A DNA stretch of 64,000 nt from Campylorhamphus procurvoides (Eukaryota; Chordata; Aves; Passeriformes; Dendrocolaptidae), in NCBI GenBank assembly GCA_013396655.1, contig WBMV01006646.1, positions 434,001-498,000 on the forward strand, given 5' to 3'. Both the position numbers and the translations under genes were made by a program. Below the pieces are notes generated by a model. That model saw nothing but the letters and a program-made list of their open reading frames with translations, made no database searches and was not told the origin of the DNA. Below, piece by piece: positions 35,358 through 47,100 of this stretch (the first letter of the stretch is position 1; each line of letters opens with the position of its first letter).

Positions 35358-36789
35358 GTCACATTTCCCCCCTCCCAGGGGGATGCTGAAGGGGCCCCAT
35401 CCTGCAGGGCTGGTCCGTGTGATCCCCACAGGATAGTCGGTGGAGCCAACACAGCACCTGGGGAGAGGCCCTGCTGGGAGAGAGGAGGAGGGATGGATGT
35501 GACATACAGCTCAACTGTGCATGAAGAAAAATGGTCAAAAAGCTCCTATGGGAGGATGGCTCTACCCAGCCAATACTCCAAAGTGTATGACAATGTTTCT
35601 TGATTAAGATTAGGGGGAAAGGGGAGAAGGTGGTTCAGCTTACACTCATTCTTACCCTTTAAAGTTGCTAGAGGGAGTGAATTATGGAGCCTAGATCTGG
35701 TTTTATTTGCTGTTGGCAGCAGCTTCTCTATGCTGTTACATTTTATTTTCCTATCAGTGGTTTGGTTCTTACGTATTTGGACTGAGGACTGGAGTTGAAG
35801 GAGAGCCTGTCTGCATTTTTCGGTAGGATTAAGAAGCGGGTTTTAATGAAGAAATGTGATGAGACTGTACTGCATACCCAAATTATCCATTAATTTAATT
35901 TATTCTTAGTTAAGGGCACTGGATAAAAGTGGTATTTTAAGTGGTCTCTTTCACTCCTTTCTCCTCTTTAGATATGTCTGCATTATAGAAACGTGTTATA
36001 AATCAGGTCACATTGTGTTTCTACTTCTGCAGTTAAAAATTTAAGCTAGGTTTTCTTGAACTACCTCACACGAACTTTCTATGTTTCTTAAGTAAGCAAA
36101 GCTAACCCTTGCTATTGGAACTACACTGAATGTGAATAGAAAAATACACCTCCTTTAGAAAAACAAACCTATTGGCCAATGTTGAGACAGTATCAGTAAG
36201 TATGTTTCTTATATATTTCATGTAGGATGTTCATGTGTAATATATAGCTTGTGTACAGTAATGTACATCTAGAATATTGTGTTAGCTGTAAATTGGTGAT
36301 TTTATTATTGTAGTCTGGTTTTGTAGGGTAAAAATAGCTTACTAGTAATGTCAGCTCATCCTTTACATTTTACAAAAGGAATAATTCTTGGTAAGATTTG
36401 CATACAGATGAATTACTTTTGTAGGCCCAATATCTAGTCTATTTTTGAGAGTTCTTTAACTTTTATTACTAAAGTTGAGAAAAAAATCCCACCCCAATTA
36501 TTGTGATCATTCCTTCTGCCCCTTTTGAAGTATATTCTCAATTTTGTTATGTCCCAAGGAATACGAAGTAGAAGATACACCATTAAAAATATTGGGGAAA
36601 CTGTAATTTTTTTTCTTCCCCACATTTGATACCTTTTACTGCTTTTCCTTTATTCCTTCCAAATAAGCTGTTGGTGGGGCATTACTGAGATCATTGTGGA
36701 TTTTTTTACTCATTCATGCCATAGGTTGTTACATGTGCACCACTGGAATGTATACATTGTTATCTAGTATGTCAATTGGTTATATTTTA

Positions 36790-36795
36790 AATAAA
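36790..36795 (+). terminator. Distal polyadenylation signal candidate of MAPK8
   Basis: AATAAA at the end of a long AT-rich stretch; after it the base composition becomes more balanced, which fits a gene end. It would give the longest MAPK8 3' UTR. Confidence 0.4.
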
Positions 36796-38878
36796 AAAGG
36801 AAAAAAAAGTTTGACCACTAGGTATCTAGTGTTTCTTCATTGCTAAGCTGGAACAGATTTCATATGGATTGCATAATAAGGCTGCACTTCAAACCCTATT
36901 ATTGTCAGTCCTTCCTGAGAATTCATCTGGTTTTTAATGGTACTTCAAGTCTTGTCTTGTGTGTGAGCTCACTCATGGGCAAAGCGACATGTTTTTTCCA
37001 TTTCTTCTTTCCCATGGACCTTGCATGTGCCACAGACTGTTAATAGCCAGTGTCTTTGTGACCACTGGGACTGTGTTCTTGCTTCCCTGCTGCCAGCTCT
37101 AGCCACCTTAATTCCCAGAAATACAGCTGCCAAGGCCCTGTGCTGCAGAAAGAGGTAAGCCACAGGTTGTCTAGTGTATGGGAAAAACTCCCAAAACTGA
37201 GTCTTAGAGAAGCTGAGAGATCTGACTTCTGGAGGGCTGACTTGTGTGCCCAGACCACACGCAGCCTGCACCAGCTCCTCTGCTGTGGGTAAATCCCAAC
37301 ATAGTGCATTTGATTGCCTTCACTTCTAGCAGGGTCTCAGTGTTTCCTTGAACAAAGACTGCGGATGCCCTTGAGCTGTGCTGTTGGTGTCTCTGTAGAG
37401 TTTCAAGGGAAAGGGACGGTGACTACTGCACTACTGTGTAGCCAGCTTTTTTCCTCTGGGCCAGCTGTTTCTGAGATGTTCTAGGAATGTGGTGGTACTC
37501 ATAAATGCTCTTCTTTATTTGCATATGTCAGCATAAAGTGCAGCCAATTTCAAATTATATGTTAATATAGAACAAGGCTGGAGAGACAGTCTTACCTCTG
37601 CTCAGGAGTTGTCTGTGGTTGACTCAGGACTGAAACACTCTGTAGTGTTGCTGGCATCAATGGAACTTGCTAGTGAATGTAGAAGTTTCAATGAGCTTAC
37701 CTCTGTTCATTTTCCTTTTTTGTGTTAGAAATGCCACAGAGACCTACAAAAGGTTTAGTTTTTTATTCTGAAGTGTTGCTGTTTTGATTTTTTTTAAAGG
37801 ATATGCTTCTGTTGGGTTTTTTTCCACTGAAAAGTTTTTATACCTTTTTTGCCTGCATAATACTGGAAGGGATGTTCCAGGCTGGGAAGATTACGAAGGG
37901 GAAGCTATTGTAAAAAGGAATGTACCTAATTCCAGGAAACTTTTGTCAACCAACCTGTATCTTGTAAACACTTGCTGAGAAAGCTGACATTTAAACTCAG
38001 GGCTTTAATGAGCAAAAGGTATGCAAAATAAGGAGAAGTCCCTTAGATGCTTGATGTGGGGAAGTGAAGTGGTGGAAAAAGTGTACAGTAGTTAAAGCTA
38101 GGAAAGTGTGTACTGCCTTCCTCAAATAAGGGCATGTCAGGAAATGAACATCATGGTCCTCTTAAGAGTCAACGTCCTACCATTGTGCATTTTAGCGTGA
38201 ACTGGGTAGTTTGCAGCTTCTTGCAGGTTTTATTTACTGCAGTGGCTCATCTTCAAAAGGAGCTGAAATTTATTCCTCATGAACAAGTGGCAGAGATGGT
38301 GCAGCAACACAACAGTCAACTTGGAACTGGTTAATTTCTCTAATCAGTTTGAGTGGATACAGTTTCATTTGTGATAATGAAAAGAAGAATTGATTTTATC
38401 CTGGATGCCAGATTCAGATTAATTTTACTGGTAGAGATGTGAAAGATGATCCTGTCCTGGAGCTGAATGTTTGGGATAGGTGGGTTTGTTCCCCAGTTCC
38501 GCTGAATGTAGCAGTTACCTAAGGTTAAATAGTTAGAAAGTTAGCCAGCAGTCCTGTTCAGTGCTTGTCTTTTATATTTGGTGTTTGGTCTCCCAGTCAG
38601 CATGGCTCAGTTCTTGAGTTTGTAGTGTGTCTGAGCTAAAGGGTGCAGTCTGCACTTGATATATTCCAGAGATAATGCAGTATAAATAGTCTAAGGGATG
38701 TGTGGGCTGTCAGGATAGATGCCATGAAAGGTTTCCGTTTGGGGTAGGAATAAAAGAGCATTACAATACCGTGGTTGCAACTACTACTTGGATTGAATGT
38801 ATCAGTAGAAACTTCCTTTTTATCAGTCCTGATGTCCTACTTACACTCCGGTTCAGGCCACTCTCTCCAATATTACAG

Positions 38879-38884
38879 TTTATT
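38879..38884 (-). terminator. Alternative distal ARHGAP22 polyadenylation signal (AATAAA)
   Basis: First canonical AATAAA on the minus strand that I found after the ARHGAP22 stop; it would give a 3' UTR of about 2 kb. Confidence 0.3.
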
Positions 38885-40275
38885 TTGTGATGATTGGCCT
38901 GGTACCACAGCTACCTGACACACTGTGCTCTTCCAGCTCTACAGCAGCTGTTTCTCTCTCACTTTATGCATATTAATCCTGCTGTTTTAAATGTCCATCC
39001 TATTCCTTGCAAGATCACTTGTGACCATCAGTAATAACCCAAGGTGGAGAAAAAGATGGGGGTGATGCTTATGCCTGCAGGTGGCAGGCAGGTGCTGCTG
39101 AACATGCAGGTACCTGCTGCCTCATGCCAGGGGCAGGAAGGAACGCAGTATTGCTGGATAGCCTGGGAAGGAGGAAGAAAGTTTTGAAATACTGAATTAA
39201 CCTGTCCACATGGCTTACTGTACCACCTTGCTTGACTTATCCAGGAAAGATTGGGTTAAAATGCTGGGGTTTGTTCTCTTTAAATGGTTTACATTTTTAT
39301 AGGAAGAAGTGTTACAGTGCAGTAGAAACAAGTTAACATCTAGATGTTTAAATATTGAAATACCTGAATAGAATACCCTAAGAAGTCATTACTGACAGGT
39401 GTACTATCTGCTGATATGTAAAAAAGCCCATTCTAAGGTTATTTCCAGACAGTGAATTATAGTCTTCTCTAGTAAGAAAGGAGATTCAGGGCATCTTTTG
39501 AAAATACTTAAAGTAAGCTAGTTCTTTGCTCCTTCTGTACTTTCCCTTTAGCCAGTTCATGTTGCTGTGGCACTTTTCTGTAAAAACTTTCTCCTTAGAG
39601 ACTCCCAAGCTGCCTCAGCTGTCAGAGATAAAGTGCCAAGGAAGAGTGAACAGTGCTGTGAGTGCTGGGCTGGCAGGTCAGAGTTCAGGCTGAATCTGGA
39701 GAAACAATTTCCTGTGTGCAGGCTCCACATGGCTCAAGGTGCTACAAATGCTATTCAGGACTTCTCAAAGTCCTGTGCAGGGGAAGTCAGCCCTGGCAGC
39801 AAATTGCCAGAAATTACAAGCTTCATTCTAATGATTTTTTCCTTAGTAGAAATAATGAACTTGGGCTGATGGGTTGTTTACAATATTTCTCCTGTCCCCT
39901 CACCTCCCTGAGAGAACTAACAAAAAAAATAACCTTGGTGTAATGAGAAAGATACAAAGCAGCTAAATGTAAATTGTCCAGGGAATGTTAAAGATAAATC
40001 GCCCTCTTCACCCTTTACCACCCCAACTGCACTAATTTCTCTTACCACAGGTTATGTTATTAAAGTTTTACAGATTATAGCTAGATCAATCAGATGTATT
40101 TTGATGATAAGAATCTTCCATATTCTACCTTGATGACTGATGAGGTTATTTTTTTTTCTTTCAGCTAATACTGATCTGGTTTTGGCTCAGAAAACCCCAG
40201 ATACCCAGGGCAAAATGTACATATTTAAAGTTCCATGGAGTTTGTGTAGCCAATCTGATTATTAATCACACACAG

Positions 40276-40281
40276 TTTAAT
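40276..40281 (-). terminator. Candidate ARHGAP22 polyadenylation signal (ATTAAA)
   Basis: ATTAAA on the minus strand about 630 nt beyond the stop codon. A canonical AATAAA lies further on at 38879-38884. Which one is used cannot be told from sequence. Confidence 0.35.
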
Positions 40282-40906
40282 AAGTTGCATTTTTATGAAA
40301 CACTGAAACTGGCAGGTAAGGGACTATCTTAGCAAACTGTCAGGATTTTGGTATCTTCAGCTTTTTTGTAGATTTTGTTTTCACAGTATCTTCATAAAAT
40401 AATGCCACTTTAGGAATGAGAAATTTGAACAAACTTTTATGTAAAGAGTGGGGAGAAAACCCTCTCATTAAATCCATCTGGTAAACCTCACTGGCTGTGG
40501 TGCCAGCCTGGAACTGCCATCTTCCCAAGCACAACTGCAAGAGGCCCTCAGCTCCAGGCTCAGTCTGTCCATCAGTTCTGTCCATCCACTGACCCTGCAG
40601 AACTTTGCACTATCCTTAAGCCAGCAAAAGGATGGTGCATTTGAGTCCAAAGATGCCCGCAGGAGTAGCTTTTGTTCTGTGGATACAAAGGGGAGGCCAC
40701 TCTTCCTTGTTTGACACCTAAACTTGCAAGCATTATGGTCATCAGTCTTCCCCAGCTGGCCAGATAATAACAGCACATGTAAAGACAACAGAACAAGTGT
40801 CACCAAGAGCACAATCACTGTAGGATTACTCATGATACATGAGTATATCAGAATATAATGTGCGTTTTCACTCATTTTACCAGAAAGAGAATTTGCTATG
40901 TTTGTT

Positions 40907-41135
40907 CTACTTGGGGACTTTAGCACTTTGACTCCCAACAGTTAAACATCCTAATGTTGAAAAAAACTCTTCCATTTCCTTCTGCAGGAGGAAATTTCTC
41001 TTCTCAGCATCTTCACGAGCACGTTCAGAATTCCTCAGCTTGATCTCCAGAATCGTGTATTTCTTTCGTTCTTGGTCCAGTTCTTCTTCTAACCTAACCA
41101 CTTGTTTCCTCAGGTCTGCACTTGTTTCTTCAATT
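40907..41135 (-). CDS. ARHGAP22: ARHGAP22 last coding exon: C-terminal coiled coil
   Basis: Begins [19 protein letters not shown] with the heptad pattern continuing through [20 protein letters not shown], and ends [15 protein letters not shown] to a Pro-Lys C-terminus, stop TAG at 40907-40909. This tail is nearly identical to the mammalian ARHGAP22 terminus and sets the gene's identity. Acceptor TTTTAAG at 41136-41137. Confidence 0.96.
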
Positions 41136-44100
41136 CTTAAAACCAGTGGAATGAGAAGAAAAAAAGAAAAAAGGAGAGACTTTTTAAGTGACTGAATAAA
41201 TACAGCTGATACATATACTAAATTTAAGTTGTTCCACTTAGAAAATTTTATCTATAAGAGGAAGGTTTAAAGAAGAGAACTAACTGCCATTTCATTAATG
41301 CTGAATTTAAGGGCAGAAACTCATTGAAAGCTGGAGTCTTCACTATTTGTCTCTTGAGAAAATATGCTCAAATCTTAGAAAATTTTGCTTACTTTCAGGC
41401 ACCAGACTGGATGTCTGAGGAGATGTATTAACTCCTCAGTTAGGCTGAGTTGAAATATGTAATTAATTCCTAAATTTTAACCTTTGTTTTCATTCTGATA
41501 CTGTGTTTCTATATATATATATCCAGTACAGAGGAACATCCTTGGAGATCAGGTCACAGTCCTTCCTCACCATCCTTTCTTTAATGGTGTTTTCTGTAAA
41601 GTTTGTCATTAATATTGGGGTGGAGTACAAGACTTTATAAAACCCAACATTTCATGTGAGGAAGAATCTGAAGAACAGTCCTAAAATTTATTGGGGCACA
41701 AACCTCTGGTGCAGGACTCAGAACTTTTCACTAAGAGGATCAAAGAACAAGGTTTGTGGTTTTGTGACTTGAAAGGAATGCAGGAGGAACAGCACTTGCT
41801 GTCCTCCCCATCATGTTTCCTAATCACAAGACAGAGTTATGGTGTTAAGGAAGAGGAGGGAGTATTTTCAGTTGAGGATTTCTGATCACTAGGATATAAT
41901 TTGAAAAACTAGGCTTTTCCTAGGAAAAGTACCCCCCCCCCTTTAAAATAAAATTTAAAAATTTTTAAAAAATAATTTCAAAAAACCCAAACAAAAAACT
42001 GACACTCCACACATAAAAAAACCCCACCAAACATCAAACTCCCACCTCTTACTGATCAGTACCATACCCAACTGTGAAGCTGCAGTGCTGACTCCCTGTG
42101 AAACTGTGAATAGGTTATTTTAGACAGGGTAAATGATCCCCTCAACAACGGCATGCTACTGACTCCATAACAAAACAAAACACAAAATAACAAAAAAAGG
42201 TGCCTTTGGCAGTCCAAAAAGGGTCTGAATTCCAGAGGCAATTATGCAGGAAATGCAGTGCATCTCCTAAAACTGTACCTTTATGTTGCTTTACATGCAG
42301 CTAAAGATGGCAATATGATCTTTGTCACATTTTCCACAACAAATCAGGAAGGAACACACAGGTGCACTGACCTGCACCAAGTCTAGCAAAAAAATGGCCC
42401 ATCTTGATGAAGGCAGACCTTTATCACTAACCAGCTCTGTCTTCTCTAATATGACTCTTCTGAAGCTGGGATGCTTCTCCACACATACACTTTAAAACAT
42501 TTTTGCTACATCTTACAGCTCTGAATTACACAGAGTCACAGTACATGCTGCACTTCTACACACAACTTAACAATCCTCTTCAAGATACTTTCATTTTCTT
42601 AAAGAGTCTCAGATAGTAAACACGAATTACTGAAACTCAACAGAGAATGACTGATAATTACATTAAGCTTGAGGGAGAAATGCTCTGGAACAGACTGGTT
42701 ACAGGAAGGCCATAAAACTTGCCTCCCTCTGACTAAGAGAGGGAAAATGGGCAGTTGATGATGAGAAATAACAGCTTTTCCATCAGCAAGTGTTCCTTAC
42801 CTCTGCCTCAGGCAGGTACTGACTGCTTTCCCTGTACTTATGTATGTGCCAACGAAAAGCTCATAATCTTTCATTAAAACTTGTCCTGCTACACACACAG
42901 AGTTCTGCAAACCACACAAGCACATGTACAACTGTAAAGTAACTAATTATTATTTTGGGGGACTCAATTATCTTCAATAAAATAAAGACAGTGAGGCAGC
43001 TGAAATTTTTCCTGCTAAGCAGCCTCCCTTCTTTGCTAGTTAGCTCCTGTCTTTCCACAGGAATGGACTTCCATGCAGACTCAAAACGAACATATTTTCG
43101 CACATGTAAATTACTGCAGATGTAGTAAAAACATTGCAAAATTTTTGAGAGCTGAAAATCTTGGCTTTAAATTCTTAGACTTGACAGCACAATCCTTCAG
43201 GCTGTAATCCTGAACAGCTGGAGTCATCCTGTTTAATACATACGGGCAGTGATTGCATCTTGCCTGGTTTTATGAAACTGTTAGTTCATTACACATTTTC
43301 CTCTCAGCTACTTTGCCCTGTAAGACCCAGCAATTTACTCCTCCAAGTCCTCCCCTCCAGTCACAGTGCTCTCTGCCCTATCCAGCTGAAGGGGAAAGGC
43401 AGGTGTTAGAGCTGAAGCAGCTGAAACTGCTCAACAGCTGGAATGTAGAACAGTTCTCCCTGGGTGCCCTGGTGTCCACAGCTTAAGGCCCCCCTGGAGC
43501 AGTTTCACTGAGAAGAGGTGGAAAACCATCTCTTCCCCCAGGCAGCAGGTAAGAATGTGTAGCTACAACATTTCAAAGTTCTGCACCCTGGTGTTTATTA
43601 CTCTCTATCCCCACAGAGGGCAGCTCTGCAGAATTAAAGGCAAGGCACATACCCTCATCTCCCTCCTATCCTGGATCAGTATGGCATCTTAAAAAGAAAC
43701 AAATAAGCCATGAATTACCGCCCTCATTCAGAGACCTTTTTCAACACTCCATGCTAGCAAACGGTGGTCTCATCAGCTCCTGTACTGGAACATAACGAGG
43801 TGGGGGTAGGCTTTTCTCCCATTCTGTGATGAACTGAAACTGCTGCACAGCCTGATCCTCCCTTCCAGCTCCACCACACCAAGGCAGTACAATGCAAGAG
43901 GCAGAAACGCTGCAGAGGCTGACATGCCACCACCATAGGAAACCATAAAATAAAGCAGGAAGGCAGCACATAGAATTCCTACCTTAAACAGCTGGTCACA
44001 GGAGAACATCACAATTCAGATATATTTCTGAGAAATTACTTTAACAAGAAAGGAGTGACCAGAAATGCAGCCTAAAGCTGTGCTATACAATCTCAAGTCG

Positions 44101-47100
44101 TGCTTTCGGTACCATGTAGGGCAGACTGATTGAAAATTGAGGTATACTACCAGAATATTAATAATTTAGGAAGCATAACATTAACACCTTACATCAAAAA
44201 AACCCCTGAGAACCCCACCATTTGTAAGAAATAGGACTACAGCCCTTCTTCAGTGCAAAGTACTGGTGCTATAGAGCCCAGACCAATGACAATTCTTCTG
44301 TATTATAATACAGTGTGCAATTTTGCACATGGCTGTATATTAAAACATGTATTGCTGCTTAAAGGAATTCCATTTCATTTATAAATTTCCCTGAATGCTT
44401 GCCTGAAAGTCATTCTATCAAGCACATACGCTCATAAAACCTATATGCTAACTCACACAAATGAATAAAAATGACTTCCAAGTTCTTAATACTTCCTACT
44501 TTCTACAGCCTCTGCCCTCACATACAGCTCTCCTGAAAGCTGGAAGGAATTTTTTTGAGCTCAGATCTTAAGTATAGAACCAGCAGTTGCAGCTGGGCAA
44601 GGAAAGATCAGTCACCAAATGACAACGCAGTTCACGTGTCTGCTGCACAAGCAGCAGCTCGCTGCTCCTCCAAGCAGGAGCCAAGGACCACTTTTTACAC
44701 CTGAAACCAAAAGCAAGGTTTCTAAGTTCAATACAAAAGGGCTGCTGAAAAAGTTGTAGCTGAGATGCCATCCCAAAACCAACACCACAAAAAAAACCAC
44801 TGGGAGACAGTCAAGAGCAGTTTCCTCAAGAATATTTCTGTTGGGAAAAGCAACAAGAAGCCCTCAATTTCAGACTAATTTGGTATGAATATCAGCACCT
44901 GCACGGACCAACAGAGTACCCTGTTGAGGCTTGACCACCTTGGGTCCGAATTGCTCCCTCCAAGATGTTTGCTTTGCTATTTCTCTGAGGACACTAAGAG
45001 CAGACTTTGGCGTTACCTGTGCAATTTGCATTTCCACTGAAAACACAGCATGTGAAATACTGCATTTCCCTGTGTGATTGACATATCTTTTTTTTTTTTT
45101 TTAAATGACATCCTAAGTCAGAGAAAGAAAAATTGGATTCAGAGAGCAGTGAGGAAAGAGCAGAACCAAGTCTGCTGCCACCCAAACTTCAGGTTTGAGA
45201 TCCTGATACCCTTTATAGCCCATGTTCAGACAGGGTTAATGTTGGCAGAGAACTTCCACATCCCCCCTGCAGATGACATTACCTTTTGATACTAGTCTCA
45301 TACTCAGTCCTCTGTTTGCTCAGTTCTGTCTTTAGCTCCACCACCAAGCTCTGTAAGGCCCTGGAGCATTGGACAGAGTCTCGGGAAGCCGCAGCCTGGT
45401 CGCTCTGATCACTGCTGCTGCATGCTTCAAACCTGTCCATGCTGTTTTCCAGGTCTGCAGTCTTGACCTCACTCTGAGACAGTGAGCCCTGAGTTACCCA
45501 CTCAGTTTTGAGAGAGCTTAAAGCAGAAGAGTCACTGGCCCGGCAGGCTGGGCAGCTGCTGACCGAGTCCATCACAGAGATCTCACATGATGATGTTGAC
45601 CATGTGGTGCTGGCCATGCTGTGTGTGCTGAGGGACAGGCTGGACGAAGGGACATTGTCATAAGTAGAGAGTCTCTGGGAGGAACACGAGTCTTTAACTC
45701 GCTCCCCAGAGGCTGTCCTGCGATGGCCTCGGAGCGAGTACAGTCCATTCATCAACCAGTTCCCGCTGGAGGAGAGGTTGGGGATATCTAAGGATGAGCT
45801 GCCCAGTTTTGGACTCACAGACCGTGCTCCCTGCTGGCGGAAGGAGTATTTCCACGGAGGCAGCGTCTGCACTCTTTTGCTGGGGCTGGTCGCAGGCTGA
45901 GTCAATTTGCCACTGTGCTCTGGAGGATTGTTCTTCACTGCCAGTCCTGGGGTGGCCTCTAGTGCCAATGCATTGCTAGAAGGCAAATCAGCGGGGCTGG
46001 GAGCGCTGTTCTCTGACCTGCTGTCCTCCCCATCCTCCTCAGAGATCCACTCTACGGTACTGCGCTGGCGCACAGGCCTGATTTCCAGCTGGCTCCCTGG
46101 CACATCTGCCTGGGGAACAGCAAAGATTCGCCCTTGTTCACTTATCAGCACTGTCATCAAGTGTTGAACTAGTGAGGTGCCTGTGGGTGGAAAACAAAGA
46201 CAAGCAGTTGAGGAAACGTGGCAGTCCTGTGAGACTCACCCCCAACCCATGGGGTGTCCCGTGAGCATCTTGAGAGACCTGTGGCTGCCATGCATTTCAG
46301 CAGATCTGCACAAACAGCTGCTCTGGGTCTTTCTATACAGGACTGCAACAAACTGGAATCATTGGCTTTGCTGGAAAGGCAGACTGTGAAGGACACAGGT
46401 CTCAGTCCAGCTCAAGAATATAGTTGACTAGCAGAGTACAAATGATCACTAGCAATGATTAAAAAACTGACCTGCTTAAGGAGGCTGGAAGCTTAACTGA
46501 CCTTGGATGATGACAGAGGTGGAGGACACCTGGAAAACTGAGCAGGTCTGTACCACACCAAGGCACGGGCTTCAGAGCCAGCATCTGTGTTTGCATCCAT
46601 GCAGGACAGCACAGCCCTGTGCAGGGATGCATGCTAGATCCTGAGCACACTAACCACCTATTTGCTGGGATGAAGCACTTCTCTGTCCAGCTTCCAAAAC
46701 CAGCAGGTTTCCACAACTAGGCTGCACCCAGTTTTATAGCCTGAACAGGCCCAGAGCTACTGCTTATTGAAGAACCAGAAATTTCATCTCAGGCCTTCTG
46801 CTGTATACAGGGTATAGAGAAACTTTTAGAAAGCAGGACATCCGCATAATACACACAGTTGCAGAAGGTGTAGAACAAGTAAAGAAGCTAAGCTTGCGCA
46901 GAGAAATTCACAGAAATGAGCTGTCAGTTGTTTTCCAGTAGCAGAGTGAACCATCACCAAGTAATAGAGAACACCACTTACCAAACCTAATACAAAGCAC
47001 TTCCTACAAGAGAAAAACCTTTAAAAGATATGCAATTCTATCTTTAAGTATTGCCTAAAATAGAGAATAAGACCAACATACTCAGGTTCAAGATAAATGA

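Larger units (their letters stand above)
31926..36810 (+). other. MAPK8: Probable long MAPK8 3' UTR
   Basis: AT-rich sequence without convincing ORFs follows the p54 stop. AATAAA hexamers lie at 32697-32702, 34280-34285 and 36790-36795; each could end a transcript. The last is followed by an A-rich stretch and would give about 4.9 kb of 3' UTR, comparable with long mammalian MAPK8 messages. The limits are inferred. A GC-richer block at about 35.1-35.5 kb, with a GT microsatellite and a single N (35338), differs in base composition from the rest. Confidence 0.5.
36811..40906. other. Interval between MAPK8 and ARHGAP22 (includes ARHGAP22 3' UTR)
   Basis: The right part, up to somewhere between 38.9 and 40.3 kb, should be ARHGAP22 3' UTR. 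One plus-strand open stretch, 38134-38334, looks coding-like but is not identified. No repeat recognised. Confidence 0.55.
41136..45282 (-). other. Last ARHGAP22 intron
   Basis: 4.1 kb, GTAATG to TTTTAAG. Holds the poly-C/A-rich and poly-T tracts; no exon seen. Confidence 0.85.

Noticed and set aside
35247..35603. Plus-strand open frame of about 118 codons
   Set aside because: Interrupted by an undetermined base inside a GT microsatellite, and composed of GC-rich low-complexity sequence in the probable MAPK8 3' UTR.
45794..46167. Plus-strand open frames opposite the large ARHGAP22 exon
   Set aside because: Shadow frames of a GC-rich coding exon; no recognisable product.
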